Of a DNA stretch of 6,431 nt, positions 1 to 6,295 are shown piece after piece. The DNA lies in contig JAODGF010000060.1 of the NCBI GenBank assembly GCA_025464645.1, positions 1 to 6,431 of the forward strand. Direction: 5' to 3'. Below the pieces are notes generated by a model, which was not told where the DNA came from, made no database searches, and saw nothing but the letters and a program-made list of their open reading frames with translations. A program made the position numbers and the translations under genes. Within the stretch, counting starts at the first letter, position 1. Each line of letters starts with the position of its first letter. Source of the DNA: Methanosarcinales archaeon. GTDB taxonomy: Archaea; Halobacteriota; Syntropharchaeia; Alkanophagales; Methanospirareceae.

Positions 1-2
1 TG

Positions 3-33
3 TTTAGGATTTCGGATTTAGTATTTAGGATTT
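3..33. repeat. Degenerate short direct repeat (GGATTT-based)
   Basis: The 10-mer TTTAGGATTT occurs at 3-12 and again at 24-33, with another GGATTT at 14-19, so GGATTT appears three times in about 30 bases. It looks like the end of a degenerate short tandem repeat running in from beyond the window. A CCACAAGAT word at 39-47 recurs at 6298-6306 in the repeat at the other end. No coding potential is evident in bases 1-103. Confidence 0.5.
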
Positions 34-66
34 TCTTCCCACAAGATATTGAGCAATTACAATGAA

Positions 67-76
67 TTAATATAAG
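67..76 (+). promoter_or_regulatory. Possible box A (TATA) of the SMC-like gene
   Basis: TTAATATAAG is an AT-rich, TATA-like stretch about 28-37 bases before the ATG at 104. A start 25 or so bases downstream of it would lie within a few bases of the ATG, giving a nearly leaderless message. This agrees with the absence of a purine-rich ribosome binding site before the ATG. The surrounding DNA is AT-rich, so chance matches are common. Confidence 0.35.
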
Positions 77-103
77 TGAAACCGTTAATTAATCAGAGAA
101 ACA

Positions 104-2029
104 ATGATCGCATTAACTGCTAAAGAACCAAGCATCTGGCTGAAAGAGATAATCTTAGAGAATTTTATGTCCTACGAATATGCGAGAATACCGCTAAAAC
201 GAGGACTTAATCTGATCTCAGGTCCGAATGGTGCAGGGAAGTCATCTATTCTATTAGCGATTTCCGTTGCTTTGGGACAGATATACACGGAGAGAAGCAA
301 GAGGCTGAGGGACTTGATAAGGCGAGGCGAGGAAATCGCAAGAATTACTCTGGTGTTTGATAACAAAGAAACAAATGGAAGAAGACCAATCAGTTTTTCG
401 GACGGCGATACTTTCATGCTGTCAAGATATCTGAGAAAAGACGGGAACTACTGGTGGGAAGCAGATTATAAACAGATAAGCTACGAAGAAGTTGCCCGGC
501 TATTCAAAGGCTTTGGACTCGACCCAAACAATATGCTGATAATAATGCATCAGAACACAATGGAACGATTCTGCCTGACGTCACCGCAGGAGAAGCTAAA
601 GCTGTTGGAAGAGGCGGTTGGCTTCAGTGCATACCGAGAAAAGGTGATAGAAGCGAAGAACAGGCTTGAGTCAATCATAAGCGAAGATGAGTCAATTTCT
701 GAACTGCTTGGAAGAGCAAAAGAGAGCCTTGGCTACTGGAAAGAGATGCATGAAAAGTATCTGCTGAGGGAAGAGCTGGTGGAGAGAAGAAGAAGGTTGA
801 AAAGAGAAGCGATATGGGCACGCGTGATAAAACAGGAAGCGGCGTTGAGATTGCTTGAGGAACGGCTTAACGTGAAGAGATATGCGCTTGAATCGAATCT
901 GGCAGAGCTCGAGGAGACAAAAGAAAAGATAAAAATATGGCAGGGAAAACTGGATTCATGGAAAGTCAATTCTAAGGAATCCTTTTATGAACTTTTGCAC
1001 TTAGAGAAGGAAGCGACAAGATTTGAGTCTCTGATTGAGCATCTAAAAGAAGACGAACGGATTTTTAGCGAATTACAAAAGAAAAAAGAGGTAGAGGAAA
1101 TAGGAAAAAGACTAAAAGAAGCGATTAAAAGGAAGGAAGAGCTGAAAAAGGAAATAAACAAGGTGCAAAGCGAACTTGGTGGTATTGAAAGAAGTCTGGA
1201 ATCGAACCTGGATGCTTATATAAGCTATCGAGTAAAGGAAGAAGTGCTGCGATTTAAACGTGACATGCTTGAAGCAGATATAAAGACGATCAAAGCAGAG
1301 ATGGAGCACGTGAACCAAAAGTTAGCGGACCTGGCACCAATGATAAAAAAAGCGGGTGAGAGGATAGAAACAGAAAGAAAACAGAGCGAAATAGAGAATG
1401 AAATGAGTTTGGTGGGTGCGAAAATAGAAGCTCTGGGCGATATACCGGAAGAGACAGAAGAAATTTTCTCCAACTACTCGAAGTTGTTTGAGGAATTAAA
1501 AGCGAAATCGGAGATAGTAGCGGCGAATAAACGAGAAGGGCTGCGCGAACTCGAAGCGAGGAAGAAAATCTGGCGTAAGGCGGTAACCGACCTTTTAGAT
1601 TCTATCAATTCGTCTTTTCAGAAAATTCTGGCATGCATAGGTGCTTCTGGTTTAGCACGGCTGGTGGGTATCGAGGATGATGATATAGAAAATGCGGGTT
1701 TGGAACTTTTCGTTGGGTTCCGTGGCTCTCCTCCTGTTCTGTTTGATTACTATACGCAAAGCGGAGGTGAGAAGACCGCATCAATAATGGCGTTCCTGTT
1801 GTCAATCCAGCAACTGCTGCGCTCGCCCTTCAGGGCAGTGGACGAGTTTGATTTGCACATGGACCCGAGGAATCGAGAAGAGATATACAAAATGATGATC
1901 TCGTCAATGAAAGAGTCAGAGTGCTTGCTGATCACTCCAAGTCAGCTAACTGTAACTGACCCAAGTGTTCATGTAATAGTGGTGCAAAAGACGTATGGGA
2001 AATCAGGTGTGAGAGAAGTCACACCCTGA
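104..2029 (+). CDS. SMC/Rad50-type ATPase, Smc5/6-like, without zinc hook or full hinge
   Basis: A complete 641-residue P-loop ATPase of the SMC/Rad50/RecN superfamily, expected to bind DNA and act in chromosome organisation or repair. Visible motifs: Walker A GPNGAGKSS at residues 40-48, Q-loop glutamine at 150 (MHQN), ABC signature SGGEK at 553-557, Walker B with catalytic acid in AVDEFD at 578-583, D-loop MDPRNR at 586-591, and LLITPSQ at 608-614. Between about 180 and 500 the chain is Glu/Lys/Arg-rich and probably coiled coil. SPFRAVDEFDLHMD and LLITP resemble the Smc5/Smc6 C-terminal head more than canonical SMC (DEVDAALD). Canonical SMC proteins are near 1,150-1,200 residues with a globular hinge; here the coil offers no room for one and no CxxC hook exists (only Cys157, Cys511, Cys607). 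A GG at 359-360 may mark the turn. Halobacterial Sph proteins, of similar length, are a possible comparison. The start is the first Met, 12 residues before the conserved IILENF strand; no Shine-Dalgarno is visible. Exact role unknown. Confidence 0.87.
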   Translation: MIALTAKEPSIWLKEIILENFMSYEYARIPLKRGLNLISGPNGAGKSSILLAISVALGQIYTERSKRLRDLIRRGEEIARITLVFDNKETNGRRPISFSDGDTFMLSRYLRKDGNYWWEADYKQISYEEVARLFKGFGLDPNNMLIIMHQNTMERFCLTSPQEKLKLLEEAVGFSAYREKVIEAKNRLESIISEDESISELLGRAKESLGYWKEMHEKYLLREELVERRRRLKREAIWARVIKQEAALRLLEERLNVKRYALESNLAELEETKEKIKIWQGKLDSWKVNSKESFYELLHLEKEATRFESLIEHLKEDERIFSELQKKKEVEEIGKRLKEAIKRKEELKKEINKVQSELGGIERSLESNLDAYISYRVKEEVLRFKRDMLEADIKTIKAEMEHVNQKLADLAPMIKKAGERIETERKQSEIENEMSLVGAKIEALGDIPEETEEIFSNYSKLFEELKAKSEIVAANKREGLRELEARKKIWRKAVTDLLDSINSSFQKILACIGASGLARLVGIEDDDIENAGLELFVGFRGSPPVLFDYYTQSGGEKTASIMAFLLSIQQLLRSPFRAVDEFDLHMDPRNREEIYKMMISSMKESECLLITPSQLTVTDPSVHVIVVQKTYGKSGVREVTP

Positions 2030-2807
2030 GCTTCTCAATAGCAACTTCCGCCGCTTTTTTCCCGGACATCAACATCGCACCAAAAGTAGGACCCATTCTT
2101 GGAAGTCCGTAAGCCGCGGAGACAGCCATTCCGGTAACTATCAACCCGGGATAAAATTCAGAAGTATGCTCTACCACAAGATTTTCTGACTTCTCAACCC
2201 ACATCGCACCCTGTCCTTTTGTCTTAAGCAGCCCCCTTTCCTCCAACTTCTTTACCACAGAGGCATCGTGACCCGTTGCGTCTATCACGACTTTAGATTC
2301 CAGAGAGACAGGGTCAACACAGGCTATTTCGCGTGGCAGAGCTGAAACTGCTGTCCAATTCACCACCACCCCACTTACCTTCTCGTCATGAAGAACCACA
2401 TCATCCAGTGAAGTCATATTTAATATTTTCGCACCGGCATCACAGGTCGCAGCAATTAATTTCGCACATGCCTGAGGAGCATCAGCAATGTATAACCCCT
2501 TGACTTCGCTATATTCTTTATACGGCACTCCAAGCTCATCCAGAATGCTTTCTGCCGGCGACCTGACCGTGAGCTTGTTCATTAAAAACCCGCCAAGCCA
2601 GAATCCACCACCTAAATAGTTGTTTCTTTCTATAATCAATACCTTTACACTTTTGGATGCCAGTTCCTTACCTGCCATCAATCCGGACGGACCACCGCCT
2701 ACTATGATTACCTCTGTCTCCACGTAGTTCTCAAATTCTTTTGCAAATTCTCCTACTATCGCTCTCGTTATCTGGCTTTCCGATGCAGGTGAAAATTCTA
2801 CGGTCAT
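2019..2807 (-). CDS. thi4: Thiamine thiazole synthase Thi4, with Cys at the sulfur-donor position
   Basis: A 262-residue Thi4-family flavoprotein-fold enzyme that makes the ADP-thiazole precursor of thiamine from NAD and glycine, with sulfur from sulfide or from the protein itself. Motifs: Rossmann GGGPSG at 37-42, acidic Glu60 ending the second strand (LIIER), LGGGFWLGG at 65-73, NWT at 150-152, ATGHD at 177-181, and C-terminal RMGPTFGAM at 237-245. From memory, the yeast THI4 segment NWT to MDP aligns here without gaps, placing yeast Cys205, the sulfur-donating residue, at Cys163 (ACVDP). Methanogen enzymes such as that of Methanocaldococcus have His there and use sulfide; the Haloferax enzyme has Cys. 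Length is normal for archaea. The ATG at 2807 is supported by an AGGT six bases upstream. It lies 27 bases after coaBC, so co-transcription is likely. Its last 11 bases overlap the end of the convergent SMC-like gene. Family assignment is firm; the sulfur source is inferred. Confidence 0.95.
   Translation of the reverse strand: MTVEFSPASESQITRAIVGEFAKEFENYVETEVIIVGGGPSGLMAGKELASKSVKVLIIERNNYLGGGFWLGGFLMNKLTVRSPAESILDELGVPYKEYSEVKGLYIADAPQACAKLIAATCDAGAKILNMTSLDDVVLHDEKVSGVVVNWTAVSALPREIACVDPVSLESKVVIDATGHDASVVKKLEERGLLKTKGQGAMWVEKSENLVVEHTSEFYPGLIVTGMAVSAAYGLPRMGPTFGAMLMSGKKAAEVAIEKLRV
2055..2060 (+). terminator. Possible oligo-T terminator after the SMC-like gene
   Basis: Six T's on the plus strand begin 26 bases after the TGA of the SMC-like gene, inside the antisense of thi4. 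Archaeal RNA polymerase can terminate on T-tracts without a hairpin, so this is a candidate. The call rests on position and composition only. Confidence 0.3.
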
Positions 2808-2813
2808 AGAATT

Positions 2814-2817
2814 ACCT
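2814..2817 (-). promoter_or_regulatory. Ribosome binding site of thi4
   Basis: On the minus strand AGGT is followed by AAT and lies six bases before the thi4 ATG. It is a partial match to the archaeal AGGTGAT consensus. It supports the chosen start and is the clearest Shine-Dalgarno in the window, as expected for an internal gene of a transcription unit. Confidence 0.55.
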
Positions 2818-2834
2818 ATTGCTTTTTATTTATA

Positions 2835-4085
2835 TTATATGTTTGAAAAGTGCTTTGCCAATTCCCCCACTATCTCCTCTGCTATCCGGCTCTTTACACC
2901 TTTCACATGCTTTATCTCTTCCACGCCTTCTCTTATTATATATACCTCGTTCTCTTCTGTTCCTATCCCACCCTTGCCAACGTCGTTTGCAACTACCATA
3001 GCAAAGTTATATCTTTCCATCTTTTTCCGCGCACTTCTTATCAGTTCCTCTTCAGAAACGTTCGTTTCCGCTTTAAATCCCACGATAGCAAGTTCCGGGA
3101 ATTCATTCCTCACTTCTTCTATCAGCTTCCCGGCGGGAACGAGATGCAAATAGAAATCCTCGCCTGATGGAATTTTCACTTCCGATGGCGCAACGGTGAA
3201 ATCAGAGATAGCGGCTGCGGATATAAGCACATCATATCCTTCCCCTTTCTCTTTCCCTTCCTGAAGTTCATTAACGCATGCATCGATCATTTCACGTGCT
3301 GTTTCCACTTTGATTTCTTTTATCCCTCTCAAACTCAACTCTCTGCTGTGTAGGAGCGTAACCCCAGCACCTTGTTTATACGCTTCCTTTGCAATTTCAA
3401 TTCCCGTTTTACCGGAACTTCGGTTTGTTAATATCCTTATAGGGTCTATCGGCTCGATGGTGGGACCGCCGGTGATGAGGATGCGTTTTCCTGCAAGCTT
3501 CTTTGGCGAAAGTACATGCTCAACAGTAAGAATTATGTCCGTGGTCGAGACGATTTTCGCAAGCCCTTCCTCAATCTTGGGTTCTATGACGGTAACGCCA
3601 AGACTTCTCAGCCTGTCGAGGTTCTCTATCAGAACCGGGCTCTTATATATAGTCTCGTGCATTGCTGGCACCACGATAATGGGAATCCCGGACCCGAATG
3701 CGGTGGTTGCAAATGCGGTCACAGTTGTATCAGAGACGCCTCCGGCGATTTTGTTTAGCGTGTTTGCAGTGCACGGAGCGATGATAAAAAGGTCCGCCGA
3801 ACCCGCCATCCCCAAAAACTCTACATGCTCTATGTTACCCATTAATTTCGTTATCACTTCGTGCCCCGTAGCATAATGAAGCGTATAAGGGTGAATTATT
3901 TCCGTTGCTGCTTCACTCATCACGCCATACACGTCTGCACCGTGTCTTATCAACTCACGTGCAAGTTCAACGGTTTTAACAGCCGCGATAGAGCCAGTAA
4001 CACCTAAAACGATCTTCTTTCCTAACAAAGAATGGCTTTTTGTCCCTTTAATCCTGAGGGTTGGATGTGGTCCTCTCTCTGCCAT
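2835..4085 (-). CDS. coaBC: Bifunctional phosphopantothenoylcysteine decarboxylase / phosphopantothenate-cysteine ligase
   Basis: A 416-residue fused CoaBC (Dfp) that joins cysteine to 4'-phosphopantothenate and decarboxylates the product to 4'-phosphopantetheine for coenzyme A. The N-terminal FMN-dependent CoaC half shows GVTGSIAA at 28-35, the candidate catalytic His87 (IEHVEF), APCTANT at 103-109 and PAMH at 140-143. The CoaB half begins near 200 and shows GGPTIEPID at 206-214, NRSSGKTG at 221-228, AAAISDF at 290-296, GFKAE at 336-340 and VANDVG at 365-370. The bacterial CoaC clamp with its cysteine (ACGDVGPGRM in Escherichia coli) is replaced by EEGLAKI near 172-178, which I believe is usual in archaea. 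The frame stays open to an ATG at 4145, but that extension reads tRNA-Ala sequence. The ATG at 4085 is chosen because it begins just after the tRNA and precedes the archaeal HPTxxxKGTKS segment. It sits two bases after the tRNA, with no Shine-Dalgarno. thi4 follows by 27 bases. Confidence 0.95.
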   Translation of the reverse strand: MAERGPHPTLRIKGTKSHSLLGKKIVLGVTGSIAAVKTVELARELIRHGADVYGVMSEAATEIIHPYTLHYATGHEVITKLMGNIEHVEFLGMAGSADLFIIAPCTANTLNKIAGGVSDTTVTAFATTAFGSGIPIIVVPAMHETIYKSPVLIENLDRLRSLGVTVIEPKIEEGLAKIVSTTDIILTVEHVLSPKKLAGKRILITGGPTIEPIDPIRILTNRSSGKTGIEIAKEAYKQGAGVTLLHSRELSLRGIKEIKVETAREMIDACVNELQEGKEKGEGYDVLISAAAISDFTVAPSEVKIPSGEDFYLHLVPAGKLIEEVRNEFPELAIVGFKAETNVSEEELIRSARKKMERYNFAMVVANDVGKGGIGTEENEVYIIREGVEEIKHVKGVKSRIAEEIVGELAKHFSNI

Positions 4086-4087
4086 GA

Positions 4088-4160
4088 TGGACCGGTCGGG
4101 ATTTGAACCCGAGGCCTCTCGCACGCCAAGCGAGTGATCTTCCAACTGATCTACCGGCCC
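4088..4160 (-). tRNA. tRNA-Ala (anticodon GGC)
   Basis: The minus strand folds into a full 73-base cloverleaf. The acceptor stem GGGCCGG pairs with CCGGTCC and includes the G3-U70 wobble that marks alanine tRNAs. The D stem is GATC/GATC, the anticodon stem CTCGC/GCGAG encloses TTGGCGT with anticodon GGC, and the T stem TCGGG/CCCGA encloses TTCAAAT. The discriminator is A and no CCA is encoded. The 3' end is two bases before the coaBC start codon, so the two are probably transcribed together and separated by 3'-end processing. Confidence 0.97.
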
Positions 4161-4193
4161 TCGCCTATCACTTCTTTCTTTTTATCTTGTTAA

Positions 4194-4202
4194 TTTTAAA
4201 GA
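4194..4202 (-). promoter_or_regulatory. Possible box A upstream of tRNA-Ala
   Basis: On the minus strand CTTTAAAAT lies 34-42 bases before the tRNA-Ala 5' end. Transcription about 26 bases downstream of its centre would begin near 4170, roughly ten bases before the mature tRNA, a typical archaeal tRNA leader. It could allow tRNA-Ala, coaBC and thi4 to be transcribed independently of pyrI. The 51-base spacer is AT-rich throughout, so this is tentative. Confidence 0.4.
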
Positions 4203-4211
4203 AAGGTTTGT

Positions 4212-4670
4212 TTACAAACTTCCGGACACGTCCTCTATTATCCTTTCGCAATAAAAGCATCTGAATCGAGGAGGATTCTCACTCACCGTGATGAATTTTG
4301 AAATAACCGGCTCCGTTTCCGCATTGGATATGCAATTAGGATTAGCACATCTTATAATACCCTCTATTGACTTCGGAAGGTAAACACTGTGCTTTTCCAT
4401 CACTTCGGAATCACGTATTATATTTATTGTCGCGTTTGGCGCGATCAAAGCGATTTTATCAACTTCTTCAGGATTTAGCTCCCGGTCTTCCACTTTTACT
4501 ATGTCCTTTCTCCCCATCTTCTTACTTCTCACGTTCATCACAACGCTTAAAACCGCGTCTGTCCTTGCATTTATCCCTAATATTTTCAACACGTTCAGCG
4601 CCTGCCCTGCTGTGATATGGTCAATAACAGTTCCATTTTTGATTGGCACTATTTTTAACTCTTTTTTCAT
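4212..4670 (-). CDS. pyrI: Aspartate carbamoyltransferase regulatory subunit
   Basis: A 152-residue PyrI, the regulatory chain that binds nucleotides (CTP, ATP) and controls the PyrB catalytic trimer at the first committed step of pyrimidine synthesis. The N-terminal allosteric domain carries NGTVIDHI at 12-19, with Asp17 and His18 matching nucleotide-binding residues of the Escherichia coli chain, plus GRKDIVKVE at 53-61 and Lys93. The C-terminal zinc domain has all four ligands, Cys108-x4-Cys113 and Cys138-x2-Cys141, with nearly the E. coli spacing. Length is normal. The ATG at 4670 is fixed by an in-frame TGA three codons upstream. A GAGGG at 4684-4688 is 13 bases from the ATG, rather far for a ribosome binding site. 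pyrB is not in the window, although archaeal pyrB and pyrI are commonly adjacent. The gene lies between two tRNAs, 35 bases after tRNA-Phe, and probably shares its transcript. Confidence 0.96.
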   Translation of the reverse strand: MKKELKIVPIKNGTVIDHITAGQALNVLKILGINARTDAVLSVVMNVRSKKMGRKDIVKVEDRELNPEEVDKIALIAPNATINIIRDSEVMEKHSVYLPKSIEGIIRCANPNCISNAETEPVISKFITVSENPPRFRCFYCERIIEDVSGSL

Positions 4671-4705
4671 CTTTTTTCAGCATCCCTCTTCAAGAAAAGG
4701 TTTAA

Positions 4706-4779
4706 TGGGGCCGCCGAGATTTGAACTCGGGACAACTCGGTCTTCAGCCGAGCGCTCTCCCAGTCTGAGCTACGGCCCC
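4706..4779 (-). tRNA. tRNA-Phe (anticodon GAA)
   Basis: The minus strand forms a 74-base cloverleaf. The acceptor stem GGGGCCG/CGGCCCC is fully paired, the D stem is GCTC/GAGC, the anticodon stem CTCGG/CCGAG encloses CTGAAGA with anticodon GAA, and the T stem CCGAG/CTCGG encloses TTCAAAT. The discriminator is A and no CCA is encoded. It is the first gene of the minus-strand cluster; pyrI begins 35 bases after it with only a CTTTTC run between, so read-through into pyrI is plausible. Confidence 0.97.
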
Positions 4780-4809
4780 GCTTCTACTTAAATTTTATTT
4801 CCCTTTTCA

Positions 4810-4825
4810 CTTATAAATAAATATT
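4810..4825. promoter_or_regulatory. Shared TATA-like core between tRNA-Phe and tldD
   Basis: CTTATAAATAAATATT lies in the 69-base spacer between the divergent tRNA-Phe and tldD. On the plus strand TTATAAATA (4811-4819) would place a start about 26 bases on, near 4841, a few bases before the tldD ATG. On the minus strand TTTATAAG (4810-4817) would place a start near 4788, about eight bases before tRNA-Phe. Both distances suit archaeal box A elements. Whether one TBP site serves both directions is inference. Confidence 0.5.
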
Positions 4826-4848
4826 CTCCCAACTTTTTTATTTTATTT

Positions 4849-6267
4849 ATGATGGAAGAAGAGCTAAAAAAAGCGATAGATTCTGTGGTATCGAGAAATG
4901 CCGGAGTAAGGTATGCAGATATTCGTATTGAGAAGGGTTCCGCAACGGTTATCGAACTAAGAGATGATGTCCTCAGGGAGATGAGTTATGGTATGGACCA
5001 GGGCGCAGGCGTAAGAGTCTGCTATAAAAACTCGTGGGGGTTCTCTTCCTCGAATGACATCACATTAGCCAGGTTAAAGGATACTTTTGTAGACGCTTTG
5101 AACATCGGTAGAGCGCTATCGCGGTCAGCATCCAAAAAGAAGGCAGAAGCCGTAAAAATAGCGGATACAACGCCAAAGAACGACTATTTTAAGCTAAAAC
5201 CGAAAATAAACCCGGATGATGTCAGTATTGAAGAGAAGAAGCGCATGGTTAAAGAAGTGCATAAAGCTGCGAAGGAACACTCTCCTTACATAAAAGCTGT
5301 CTCCATCTTATACCTGGATGGTTACGAGGAGAAGATATATGCGAATTCGGATGGAAGTTATATTGTAATGGAGACGCCCGCGGTTTTTATGCGTGTGCGC
5401 ACAGTAGCGAGAAAGGGGAATGTCCTGCAGGAAGGCACAGAGAGCATAGGAGCAGTGGCGGGGTTTGAAGCCATAGAAGAGGAGAATCCTGAGACCGTGG
5501 GCGTAAAGGCAGCGGACAAAGCGGTGAGACTGCTTGACGCTGAACTACCCCCCGCTGGTGAGTTCACCGTGATAATGGACAATAAGCTTGCGGGTGTTTT
5601 TATGCACGAAGCGCTTGGGCATTCTGCGGAAGCAGATCACGTTTTATATGGTGAATCAATACTGAAGGATAAATTGGGAGAGGAGATAGCATATGAAGGT
5701 CTAACTGTTGCTGACGATCCGACCATCGAGCTTTCTCATGGTTATTACAGGTATGATGATGAGGGAATAAAGTCAAAAAGAACAGAGCTAATAAAAGACG
5801 GCGTTTTGGTCTCTTACTTGCATACACGGGAAACCGCAGGCAGGTTAGAAGCGATACCAACCTCGAACGCGCGCGCTGCGGATTATTCTGAAGTTCCATT
5901 GGTCAGAATGAGCAACACGGTAATTGAGGCAGGGGATTGGAATTTTGAAGATATGCGCAAGGATATGCCTTTTGGAATCTATGCGAAAGGTATGCGTGGT
6001 GGGCAGGTAGATACAGTAAGGGGTGAATTTCAGTTCAGTGCGGAAGAGGCATTTCTGATAGAGAAGGGCGCTCTTTCAAAAAGGCTGAAAAACGTTTCTC
6101 TTTCCGGAAGGACCCTGGACGTACTGAAGAACATAGATGCCGTGGGTAAAGATAAAAAGCGAGGCTCAATAGGATTTTGCGGTAAAGATGGTCAAGAAGT
6201 CCCTGTTTCTGAATATGCCCCGCATGTAAGGATAAAGAAGATACTGGTTGGTGGCGCTTCTTCTTAG
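4849..6267 (+). CDS. tldD: TldD-family zinc metalloprotease
   Basis: A 472-residue TldD, the metal-bearing subunit of the TldD/TldE (PmbA) heterodimeric protease, which degrades unfolded peptides and in bacteria matures peptides such as microcin B17. The zinc motif HEALGH (HExxxH) is at 253-258. Other family marks are SNARAADY at 339-346, KGMRGGQVDT at 380-389 with FQFSAEEAFLIEKG at 394-407, and FCGKDGQ at 443-449, whose Cys444 matches the third zinc ligand of E. coli TldD. The N-terminal domain (about 1-230) shows the usual start DIRIEKG at 24-30 and RDDVLREMSYGMDQGAGVR near 38-56. Length is slightly short of the bacterial protein (about 480) and all catalytic elements are present. Two ATG codons lie side by side (4849 and 4852) and either could be used. 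No Shine-Dalgarno precedes them, suggesting a leaderless message. The partner gene tldE/pmbA is not in the window. Confidence 0.95.
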   Translation: MMEEELKKAIDSVVSRNAGVRYADIRIEKGSATVIELRDDVLREMSYGMDQGAGVRVCYKNSWGFSSSNDITLARLKDTFVDALNIGRALSRSASKKKAEAVKIADTTPKNDYFKLKPKINPDDVSIEEKKRMVKEVHKAAKEHSPYIKAVSILYLDGYEEKIYANSDGSYIVMETPAVFMRVRTVARKGNVLQEGTESIGAVAGFEAIEEENPETVGVKAADKAVRLLDAELPPAGEFTVIMDNKLAGVFMHEALGHSAEADHVLYGESILKDKLGEEIAYEGLTVADDPTIELSHGYYRYDDEGIKSKRTELIKDGVLVSYLHTRETAGRLEAIPTSNARAADYSEVPLVRMSNTVIEAGDWNFEDMRKDMPFGIYAKGMRGGQVDTVRGEFQFSAEEAFLIEKGALSKRLKNVSLSGRTLDVLKNIDAVGKDKKRGSIGFCGKDGQEVPVSEYAPHVRIKKILVGGASS

Positions 6268-6295
6268 CATTTTCGAAAGGGGTATTTGTTTAGCT

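Noticed and set aside
104..2029. Identification of the SMC-like protein as Rad50.
   Set aside because: There is no CxxC zinc hook, no mre11 neighbour, and the C-terminal motifs fit Smc5/6 better.
3310..3876. A 188-residue plus-strand reading frame opposite coaBC.
   Set aside because: It is antisense to a strongly conserved enzyme and shows no recognisable domain; such frames arise from the codon pattern of the real gene.
4086..4145. A 20-residue N-terminal extension of CoaBC starting at the ATG at 4145.
   Set aside because: It is a translation of the tRNA-Ala gene, and the archaeal HPTxxxKGTKS segment begins just after the ATG at 4085.
4621..4683. A 20-codon out-of-frame reading frame starting 13 bases upstream of the pyrI ATG, behind a GAGGG-like run.
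   Set aside because: It overlaps pyrI in another frame, has no conserved feature I can see, and could be chance in an A-rich leader. A translational control role cannot be excluded but is unsupported.
4501..4791. A 96-residue plus-strand reading frame ending in a PPRFELGTTR-type peptide.
   Set aside because: Its C-terminal part is the complement of tRNA-Phe, a well-known source of false proteins, and the rest is antisense to pyrI.
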